Source of the DNA: Paraburkholderia fungorum
GTDB taxonomy: Bacteria > Pseudomonadota > Gammaproteobacteria > Burkholderiales > Burkholderiaceae
Direction: 5' to 3'
DNA: 64,000 bases
Assembly (NCBI RefSeq): GCF_902833645.1
Contig: NZ_CADFGE010000008.1
Location: forward strand, 124,001-188,000
Every line of letters starts with the position of its first letter. The first letter of the stretch is position 1. The notes under the pieces are model-generated. The model was not told where the DNA came from, made no database searches, and was given only the letters and a program-made list of their open reading frames with translations. A program made the position numbers and the translations under genes. Positions 42,801-49,203 of this stretch are shown in pieces.

Positions 42801-44801
42801 ATGTGGCGAACATTCCTGCTAGTCTGCATGGCCGGGGCAATTCAGGCGTACTGCGGCAGTGTTTGTGCCGCGGCGCAGCGTGGCGACGCAATGCATGGCG
42901 CTACCGTCCCCTATCCGACCGCCTTGAGCACGCCGCTCACATTTCCGAAGAACAACGCGCACTCTGCTCAAGTAGCTCTGGTGATCGGCAACGGCGCATA
43001 CGGCCATCGCGCGGACCCGATCAGCGGTAACGCTGGACGCGATGCTAGCGCCATGCGCGACAGACTGCATGCGCTCGGCTTCGAAGTCATCTTTCGTACT
43101 GACGTGACGCCGCAGCAAATGCAGCAGGCCATCGGCGAATTTCGCCAACGTCTGCGCGAAGGTGGCACAGGACTCTTCTATTTCGCGGGACATGGCGTGC
43201 AAATCGGAACGCAGACGTTGCTCTTACCTGCGGGCTTGGATGAACGCTCGCCGGCACGGCTCGTCAGAGAGGGTATCGATCTGGACAACGTCTTGCAGGC
43301 TATGGGTGCACCGCGCGCAAAAGCGCTCAACCTCATCATTCTCGATACCTGTCTGAACAATCCTTTCGCCGTGGATGCATCACCCGATACGACTTCCTTA
43401 CCTGCCAATACCCTGATCGCGTACGCGACGGCGCCCGGCGGCTTTGCGGCGGATGGCGCACATCACGGCATTTACACAAACGCCTTGCTGCATGCGCTCG
43501 GCGGCCCTTCTTCAACGCTGTCTCTCGCGCGATTGCTGCAACGCGTAGCGGCCAGAGTGGTCAAGCTGACTGCCGGCGAACAAACTCCGTGGTTTGCCTC
43601 TTCGCTTGCCGAAGACTTTAATCTGAACGAGCCGCTATCTCGCGGCGCGAGCGCAAGGCGCGCGTCTGCCGTGGTCGAGGACGCCGTAGTCGCGCTGCAC
43701 AGCAGAGGCATCCTGCCCAAGGACAGCAGCGAGCAATATGAGATCACGTTCTGGAATTCCATCAAGGACAGCAACTATCCCGGCGATTACGAAGCTTATT
43801 TGAAGGCCTATCCGAATGGACGCTTCGCCACGCTTGCTCACGCACGCATTGACCGCTTGCGCGCCGCGGCAGCAGCGAGTGCGCCACTTGCTGCGCCGGC
43901 GCTCACACCGTCTGCTGCGCCCGCCGTTGCACAGTCACCGCAAGCCGCGCGACCAAGCCCGCCCGCGAGCGCTGCCACGCAAGATCACTCGCACGTTGCC
44001 GCGCCTACAACGGCACCGGGTACCCAAACCGCGGCGCCTGCCGCGCCGGTCGTCGCGCAAAAATCCGCAACTCACCCACCGGCCGCGGGCGAGAGCCACG
44101 ATTGCGCTGCCTGTCCGATCATGGTCGCGTTGCCCGCAGGCGTTTTCTCGATGGGCAGCAATACCGACGACCCCTCCGAAAAACCCGTCCACCGCGTGAC
44201 CATCGGCGCGCCGTTCGCGATCGGCAAGTACGAGGTGACCGTCGAACAATGGAATGCATGCGTTGCGGCGAATGCCTGTCCGAAACTGACTCCGGAGAGC
44301 AATACGAACAGGACGGCGCCGGCACGCGACATTAGCTGGGACGACGCGCAACAGTACGTGAAGTGGCTGAGCAAAACGACCGGCAAACCCTACCGCTTGC
44401 CCACCGAAGCCGAATGGGAATATGCGGACCGCGGCGGCACCACCACGGCGTACTGGTGGGGCGAGCAGATGCGCAAGGGCAACGCCAATTGCATGGATTG
44501 CGGCCCCCCTTGGCACAAGGAAGGGCCCGAGACCGTCGGCTCGTTCGCGCCGAATCCGGTCGGTTTGTATGACATGAACGGCAGCGTCTGGGAATGGGTC
44601 GCCGATTGCTGGCACAACTCCTACCAGGGCGCACCCTCTGACGGCCGCGCGTGGGACAGTCCCAGTTGCGACATGCGAGTGATTCGCGGCGGCTCGTGGC
44701 GCGAAGGCGGCAACTACATGCTGAGCGCGACGCGCTTCAAGTACAGCGCGAGCGTGCGCCAGTCGCAGGATGGTGTCAGGGTGGTGAAGGACCTGAAGTG
44801 A
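42801..44801 (+). CDS. exported caspase-like peptidase fused to FGE-sulfatase (SUMF1-like) domain
   Basis: A 666-aa protein. The signal peptide is 'MWRTFLLVCMAGAIQA', then a C14 caspase-like domain (about 50-285) with the His in 'LFYFAGHGVQIG' and the Cys in 'LIILDTCLNNPF'. A 'YCAF'-type repeat segment ('SNYPGDYEAYLKAYPNGRFATLA') comes near 325. An Ala/Pro-rich linker (about 350-435) follows, then a formylglycine-generating-enzyme-like domain (about 440-666) with 'GVFSMGSNTDDPSEKPVHRVTI', 'YRLPTEAEWEYADRGG', 'DMNGSVWEWVADCW' and 'VIRGGSWREGGN'. Both catalytic dyad residues are present. The start is set at the ATG at 42801 because AGGA lies 7 bases upstream; an ATG 6 bp earlier is possible. 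It converges with the kinase gene, and could process exported peptides or substrates in the periplasm. Confidence 0.88.
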   Translation: MWRTFLLVCMAGAIQAYCGSVCAAAQRGDAMHGATVPYPTALSTPLTFPKNNAHSAQVALVIGNGAYGHRADPISGNAGRDASAMRDRLHALGFEVIFRTDVTPQQMQQAIGEFRQRLREGGTGLFYFAGHGVQIGTQTLLLPAGLDERSPARLVREGIDLDNVLQAMGAPRAKALNLIILDTCLNNPFAVDASPDTTSLPANTLIAYATAPGGFAADGAHHGIYTNALLHALGGPSSTLSLARLLQRVAARVVKLTAGEQTPWFASSLAEDFNLNEPLSRGASARRASAVVEDAVVALHSRGILPKDSSEQYEITFWNSIKDSNYPGDYEAYLKAYPNGRFATLAHARIDRLRAAAAASAPLAAPALTPSAAPAVAQSPQAARPSPPASAATQDHSHVAAPTTAPGTQTAAPAAPVVAQKSATHPPAAGESHDCAACPIMVALPAGVFSMGSNTDDPSEKPVHRVTIGAPFAIGKYEVTVEQWNACVAANACPKLTPESNTNRTAPARDISWDDAQQYVKWLSKTTGKPYRLPTEAEWEYADRGGTTTAYWWGEQMRKGNANCMDCGPPWHKEGPETVGSFAPNPVGLYDMNGSVWEWVADCWHNSYQGAPSDGRAWDSPSCDMRVIRGGSWREGGNYMLSATRFKYSASVRQSQDGVRVVKDLK

Positions 44802-44843
44802 AGTGAAGCGAAGGCCGGTATCGCCGCTGTCGCGGCCCGTCTC

Positions 44844-47006
44844 TTAAGGGGTGCGCGGTTTCGTTGTAATCGGCGCGAAGTCAGCGACGATATGATTCTG
44901 ACCGTACTTTTCGGTGATCTGCGCGAGCCGCGCATCCAGAGCTTGCAGATAGTCGGCACGCGATTCACTTTCAGGCCGCGGCTTATCGAACAGTTGCACC
45001 GGCGTGATCAGAAGCACCACCATTTCCGCTCCGAACGGCCTGGAAATAATCCAGTCGCCCGCGCCGCCTATGGTAGCGGCGTAGTGCGGCGGCGCCTGAT
45101 TGTCCCTGGCGCGCGGGCTCGGCACCATATGCACGACGCTGCCGTCGAGCTGATAGTAGTCAAGATTCACGTATGAGTCGTAAGCGGGCGTCGTCACGTC
45201 GACAACCAGTGAATCTCCCTCCTGCAACTGGCCGCCCGGCGGACGCACGCGCAGCGACGCAACGTGGCCTGCTTGCCAGTTGTGGATCCAGTAGGGAGAG
45301 AGTGCTTTGACCACATCGCACTTATCGTCAGCGAGCGGCTCGACCTGAAGCGTCAGCGCATCGACGCCCGGAAGCGCCGCTAACGTGTCCTTCAGACGCG
45401 CCGCACCGTAGCGTTGCGAAACGTAGCCGCGCACCATCAGCGAGTGGTCCTGTGCCGAGGCGGACAGTGCCGAGCACGGCACCTGCGCCAGCACCGGGGC
45501 GATGGCGGCCAGGGTCAGCACGGGCTTGGGCGCGGGCTGTGCAGAGGGTGCGCCAGGCGCCGCCGCATTTGGCACGACGGCGGACGGTGGCTCAGGCGCG
45601 CTTGCCGCCGTTGCGGCAGCAACAGGCGTAGTCGCCGAAGCCTCCCGACCGGTAGCGGCTTGCGACGCACTCGCAGACGGTTGCGCCGCGCTCTGACGAT
45701 TCGGCGCGGAGCGCAAAGCAAACACACTGACAATTGCGGCGCACACGACCGCCAAGCCCGCGAATCCCGTCTTGACCAACGTACCGGACTTTTCCGCGCG
45801 CGCTTCGTCATCGAACTCCGCGATGAAGCGGGTGACGCTCGGCATGCGCGTGTTGCGATCAAACGAGAGGGCGGCACGCAATGCACGCCACTGTTTCGAA
45901 TCGAGATCGGGTGGCCGTTGCGGCTTGAAGTCCGCATTGCGAGCCTGGGTTGCCGACAAGCGGTCGAACGGATGGTGGCCGGTCAACAACTCGTATGTGA
46001 TGCAGCCGAGCGCGTAAATATCGTCGCGCGGGTCCGGCTCGCGATGCTCGATCATTTCCGGGCTCGCATACGCGGGCGTCAATGCGCCGAGACTGCCCGG
46101 ATCGAAGACCGTGGCATCGCTCTCCTCCTCGGACCGCTGGAACACGCGGGCGATGCCGAAGTCGATGACTTTCACTTCGGCATTCGTCGTGAGAAAGACG
46201 TTGGCAGGCTTGAAATCGCAGTGCACGAAGCCGTGTTCGTGCGCGTAGGCCAGCGCGTTGCACATGCCGCGCACGATCGGCAGCGCGGCCCGAACCGGCA
46301 TGCCCTTGTAGCCCGGCGTGCGCAATAGCTGGCTCAGCGGCTTGCCGGTGAGGTATTCCATCGTCAGATAGACGATCGGTCCGTCGCGGTCGAAGTCGTA
46401 CACCGCGATGATGTTGCGGTGCGCCAGCACCTGGGCTTTACGCGCTTCCCGTTGCAGCGCGACGAGGGAGTTCGGATTGCCGCGGAACTGGACGTTCAGC
46501 ACCTTGATTGCGACATACGGCTTGCGATCCGACGCCTCGAGCTTGCGCAGATCGAGCGCCTTGTACACCGTGCCCATCCCACCCACACCGAGACATTCCT
46601 CGAGAACGAAGCGGTTGTTCAGCGTATCGCCTGTGCCCTTGATCTGGTCATATCCCGGCGTGCCGGTCGGGCCTGCTGAGTTCGCTGAGTTCGCTGAGTT
46701 CGCTGAGTTCGCTGAGTTCGTTGAGTTCGATGAGCGTGGCGACGGTATCTCGACGGTGGTCTGTATGCCGGTTTCCTCACCGCCGGCCGCCACGTTCGAC
46801 ACGCGCAACTGTTCGATGCGCCGCCGAACTTCGGCGTAGAGGTCCTCGGGCAGAGGGGATCTGCGATGCGCTACGCCGAGCATTTCCAGCAGCTGCGTGG
46901 GACCCAGTCCTTCGGTCGTCAACGTGCTGTCGAGTTGAGCGACGAACTCATCACGTGATAGCTCGCCGCTCTGATAGTCGCGAATTACGTGCGCAAGGCT
47001 AGCCAT
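44844..47006 (-). CDS. membrane Ser/Thr protein kinase with DUF4384 periplasmic domain
   Basis: A 720-aa protein. A short helical N-terminus is followed by an NSANSA linker (about 105-125) and a Hanks-type kinase domain (about 145-405). It carries 'GVGGMGTVYKA', 'VAIKVLNV', catalytic 'VHCDFKPANVFL' (HCD in place of HRD), 'VIDFGIARVF' and 'YASPEM'. One membrane segment ('GFAGLAVVCAAIVSVFAL', about 425) follows. The periplasmic part has an Ala/Pro-rich stalk and a DUF4384-like domain ('LQEGDSLVVDVTTPAYDSYVNLDYYQLDG'). Lys and Asp are present, so it should be active. The ATG at 47006 is chosen; the ribosome site is weak. Natural partners are the PP2C and the FHA protein; its periplasmic domain could sense exported peptide or envelope state. 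It is divergent from peptide genes 3-5. Confidence 0.92.
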   Translation of the reverse strand: MASLAHVIRDYQSGELSRDEFVAQLDSTLTTEGLGPTQLLEMLGVAHRRSPLPEDLYAEVRRRIEQLRVSNVAAGGEETGIQTTVEIPSPRSSNSTNSANSANSANSANSAGPTGTPGYDQIKGTGDTLNNRFVLEECLGVGGMGTVYKALDLRKLEASDRKPYVAIKVLNVQFRGNPNSLVALQREARKAQVLAHRNIIAVYDFDRDGPIVYLTMEYLTGKPLSQLLRTPGYKGMPVRAALPIVRGMCNALAYAHEHGFVHCDFKPANVFLTTNAEVKVIDFGIARVFQRSEEESDATVFDPGSLGALTPAYASPEMIEHREPDPRDDIYALGCITYELLTGHHPFDRLSATQARNADFKPQRPPDLDSKQWRALRAALSFDRNTRMPSVTRFIAEFDDEARAEKSGTLVKTGFAGLAVVCAAIVSVFALRSAPNRQSAAQPSASASQAATGREASATTPVAAATAASAPEPPSAVVPNAAAPGAPSAQPAPKPVLTLAAIAPVLAQVPCSALSASAQDHSLMVRGYVSQRYGAARLKDTLAALPGVDALTLQVEPLADDKCDVVKALSPYWIHNWQAGHVASLRVRPPGGQLQEGDSLVVDVTTPAYDSYVNLDYYQLDGSVVHMVPSPRARDNQAPPHYAATIGGAGDWIISRPFGAEMVVLLITPVQLFDKPRPESESRADYLQALDARLAQITEKYGQNHIVADFAPITTKPRTP
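46681..46734. repeat. 9-bp tandem repeat in the kinase gene (NSA linker)
   Basis: Six consecutive 9-base units TTCGCTGAG (four perfect, then TTCGTTGAG and TTCGATGAG), in frame, coding Asn-Ser-Ala on the minus strand between the N-terminal region and the kinase domain. Copy-number change would lengthen or shorten the linker without a frameshift. Confidence 0.9.
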
Positions 47007-47184
47007 GTGTGCGAAGCGCCCCCGCTGCCGTTGGGCCGGATCGCATGCGACCGGGGCCTGTCGGGCCAATAGAAAACCTGTCGTAACCAGTTACATGTGC
47101 CGCTTCGATACTAGTCCCCGACCCATGCTTTCGCAAACCAGGATTGCCCCGCTGCCCGCGCCTCCCGCCAGTGTCTTGCGGCAT

Positions 47185-47209
47185 CCAACAGAATCTCGCG
47201 CGTTGTTGG
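47185..47209. promoter_or_regulatory. activator-site candidate (inverted repeat) of peptide genes 3-5
   Basis: CCAACA, 13-nt spacer, TGTTGG, about 123 bp upstream of the -24 element at 47333. Spacing, half-sites and the CG-rich spacer centre match the repeat at 41316 before peptide gene 2. Confidence 0.7.
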
Positions 47210-47331
47210 GAGCGCGCCATCAGCTTCCCGTTGTGGGTTAGTCGCCATCCTGCAACCTTGACGCAGTGACGTGACGCGAAACCCTTGACCATCAATGCTT
47301 CGCAGGCTTTGTTAGGACGCGCGAATAAAAC

Positions 47332-47346
47332 TGGCACGGCCCATGC
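47332..47346 (+). promoter_or_regulatory. sigma-54 promoter of peptide genes 3-5
   Basis: TGGCACG, GCCC, ATGC, with GG at 47333-47334 and GC at 47345-47346 at the required spacing. The first 7 bases are perfect consensus. The ATG of peptide gene 3 is 76 bp after the -12 element. Confidence 0.8.
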
Positions 47347-47357
47347 GTTAGTGATGC

Positions 47358-47378
47358 TCGAGCAGACAAGATGCTCGA
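47358..47378 (+). promoter_or_regulatory. 5' stem-loop of the peptide 3-5 transcript
   Basis: TCGAGCA, 7-nt loop GACAAGA, TGCTCGA at the predicted transcription start. Sequence and position are the same as in the leader of peptide gene 2 (41149-41169). It is conserved beyond what the promoter itself needs. Confidence 0.55.
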
Positions 47379-47421
47379 ACCCAACCGTAACACTCTCACC
47401 TTCACTTCCAGGAGATTTACC

Positions 47422-47709
47422 ATGAACACGCTGATGATCAAAGACCTGTCCATCACCGAACAACTCGACAGCAAGGCCATGCGTGCCGTGCGCGGCGGCC
47501 TCGGCTTCGGCTGCTACCCCTGCGGCACGTCGTACACCAACATTAGCCCTGTGTTCGCGCCGAACAACAGCAAGCAGGTCAGCGCCACACAGATGATCAG
47601 CACCGAAATGAACATCCAGAACGCCAACGGCAACAACGTCGCGTTCGCCACGGGACTCACTTCGACGATCAATCCCTGCGTCACGTCGAGCAACAACATC
47701 AACGTTTAA
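47422..47709 (+). CDS. double-glycine leader peptide 3
   Basis: A 95-aa precursor with leader 'MNTLMIKDLSITEQLDSK' plus 'AMRAVRGG'. The mature part has about 69 residues with three cysteines ('GCYPCGTSY' and 'INPCVTSS'), so one disulfide or a modification is possible. Peptide 2 lacks these cysteines. The shared core is 'SPVFAPNNSKQVSATQMIS', 'MNIQNANGNN', 'SSNNINV'. AGGAGATTTACC precedes the ATG. It is the first gene of a three-peptide unit under a sigma-54 promoter. It is divergent from the Ser/Thr kinase gene, 415 bp away. Confidence 0.82.
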   Translation: MNTLMIKDLSITEQLDSKAMRAVRGGLGFGCYPCGTSYTNISPVFAPNNSKQVSATQMISTEMNIQNANGNNVAFATGLTSTINPCVTSSNNINV

Positions 47710-47722
47710 AGCCTGACCCGGT

Positions 47723-47754
47723 GAAGCGGATTGGCCCTCGGCCAGTTCCGCTTC
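47723..47754 (+). promoter_or_regulatory. intercistronic stem-loop between peptide genes 3 and 4
   Basis: GAAGCGGA / TCCGCTTC outer stem and TGGCC / GGCCA inner stem with a 3-nt loop. Without a T-run it is likely an attenuator or mRNA-stabilising element, which would favour peptide 3 over the downstream genes. Confidence 0.55.
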
Positions 47755-47797
47755 GCTCCGATCACCCCTAACTTCCGCGCACTTTTGGAGAATCACC

Positions 47798-48082
47798 ATG
47801 TCATCCCTCATGATTCGCGATCTATCCCGCACCCGCGAGCTCGACCGCCACGCAATGTCGGCGGTGGCCGGCGGCACCGGCGCCAGCGTGCCGGGCGTGC
47901 CGTCGATGAGCGGCCTTGGCGGAATCGCCAATGTCAGCGTCAAGATCGACCAGAACCTCACCCAGGTACAAACGGTCAACGTTGCGGCGTTCAACGACAT
48001 CGGCATGGTCGGCGCCAATGTCGTACCGTTTCATCTGAACGTCAGCCCGTCGTTGTCGGGCGCCAACTATGCCTTTGCTTAA
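47798..48082 (+). CDS. double-glycine leader peptide 4
   Basis: A 94-aa precursor with leader 'MSSLMIRDLSRTRELDRH' plus 'AMSAVAGG'. The mature part (about 68 residues) is Gly/Val/Asn-rich, without cysteine, and has an alternating polar/hydrophobic pattern ('NLTQVQTVNVAAFNDIGMVGANVV') that recalls the Q-T-N pattern of the other cores. TGGAG precedes the ATG. It lies 88 bp after peptide gene 3, across a stem-loop, with no promoter of its own seen. Confidence 0.78.
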   Translation: MSSLMIRDLSRTRELDRHAMSAVAGGTGASVPGVPSMSGLGGIANVSVKIDQNLTQVQTVNVAAFNDIGMVGANVVPFHLNVSPSLSGANYAFA

Positions 48083-48088
48083 CGGCAC

Positions 48089-48120
48089 GCAGTAGCGAAG
48101 CGCGGGGACTTCTCTGCTGC
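48089..48120 (+). promoter_or_regulatory. imperfect stem-loop after peptide gene 4
   Basis: Left arm GCAGTAGCGAAG and right arm CTTCTCTGCTGC pair at 10 of 12 positions with an 8-nt loop. No T-run. It may dampen read-through into peptide gene 5. Confidence 0.4.
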
Positions 48121-48269
48121 GGTCCATGCATATCCAACAGGCGGGCTGCAAGCAGATTTCCTATACTGATAGTGCGACGAGACCTCCGTACACCCAAAGA
48201 CAAACACACCCCGGGCGGCGGCTGGAAGATCGCACCAGCCGTCAGCTCAATCGTTTCACCGGAGCCACC

Positions 48270-48497
48270 ATGGCAAAGCTCGTTATCAAAGACCTCACCG
48301 AAAGCGTCGAACTCGACCGCAAGGCGATGGCGGCCATTGTCGGCGGCGCACGGGTTGGCGCGCGTGCGAGTATCACTATGCTGGCGGCGCCACTTTCCGC
48401 GCGCGTTGTGGACTACCCACCCGGCTTTCCGGCTGCACGTCAGACAATTGCCGATGCTTCCAGCACCGCGGTGCCCCTCCAATCGCCGCGCACGTAG
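48270..48497 (+). CDS. double-glycine leader peptide 5
   Basis: A 75-aa precursor with leader 'MAKLVIKDLTESVELDRK' plus 'AMAAIVGG', the best fit to the common leader. The mature part is only about 49 residues, Ala/Arg/Pro-rich and quite unlike the Asn-rich cores of peptides 1-3, so leader and cargo have evolved separately. GGAG lies 5 bases before the ATG. It is 187 bp downstream of peptide gene 4; no good promoter was found, so read-through is likely. Confidence 0.75.
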   Translation: MAKLVIKDLTESVELDRKAMAAIVGGARVGARASITMLAAPLSARVVDYPPGFPAARQTIADASSTAVPLQSPRT

Positions 48498-48899
48498 GGC
48501 CCGCCTCAGATGTTCGCCGCAACGGCACGTTGTATGGCGCGCTTCCAACAAGTTCGATTCCGGCATCGTCGATAGCCGTATTAGAAGTTCCTTCCTGTAG
48601 GACGCACGAGGCGCCTGCAATTGGAAATAAACGTAGCTGTCTGTTGTTCCGGCGACTGGTGTCTTGTTCGATTGGCCTGGTGAATGTCCGTACGCTGCGA
48701 CCTCGGGGCTCGTGTGCTCACCTATGATGTTTAGGATGCCACCTGGTTTTATGTCACTTTCCGCTTGCGCAGAATGCTCGGACAGCATCCTGGCGCAAAG
48801 GCGTTCACGGCGCCGGCGTATGCAAGAACGTCGCACAGCGCGGGTGGCAATAATGGCGCGCCACGCGTCAGCATCGCCCGATCAAACTGGAGGCATCAA
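48498..48899. other. intergenic region, no gene seen
   Basis: 402 bp after peptide gene 5. Short open frames here lack ribosome sites and leader motifs. A search by eye for a sixth GG leader gave nothing. Confidence 0.5.
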
Positions 48900-49184
48900 A
48901 TGAAATTCATCGTGCAATGGAATGGTCTGCCGGCTGCGGAAAACGCCGTCATCGAGCGCTTCATGAAAACCGGCGGCGTCGCGCCTGAAGGCGTCAAACT
49001 ACTGGGACGCTGGCATGCGATCGGTGGCTTGCATGGCTTTGCGGTCGTTGAGGCAGACGATACGCGTGGAATGTCTGCGCTGGCTCTTCAATGGGGTGAT
49101 TTGTTGACAATGAGCATCTGCCCTGCCATGACTGACGAAGACCTCGGCGCGGCATTGAGCGCGCACCAGGCCGCGCGCAAATAA
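48900..49184 (+). CDS. DUF3303 family protein
   Basis: A 94-aa soluble protein: 'MKFIVQWNGLPAAENAVIERFMKTGG', 'GVKLLGRWHAIGGLHGFAVVEADD', 'LALQWGDLLTMSICPAMTDEDLGAAL'. This matches the DUF3303 type (ferredoxin-like small domain, ABM-like). GGAGG lies 7 bases before the ATG. The MFS gene follows 19 bp later, so the two are probably co-transcribed. Function unknown. Confidence 0.75.
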   Translation: MKFIVQWNGLPAAENAVIERFMKTGGVAPEGVKLLGRWHAIGGLHGFAVVEADDTRGMSALALQWGDLLTMSICPAMTDEDLGAALSAHQAARK

Positions 49185-49203
49185 GTACACAAGCAAAACG
49201 GAC

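Noticed and set aside
46999..48018. 339-aa minus-strand frame over peptide genes 3 and 4
   Set aside because: It contains the reverse of the peptide genes and their promoter; no ribosome site. The plus-strand peptides are supported by leader conservation and ribosome sites.
48083..48269. -24/-12-like sequence before peptide gene 5 (CGGCACGCAGTAGC)
   Set aside because: The GG and GC are 9 instead of 10 bases apart and the first T is missing; RpoN tolerates no spacing change.
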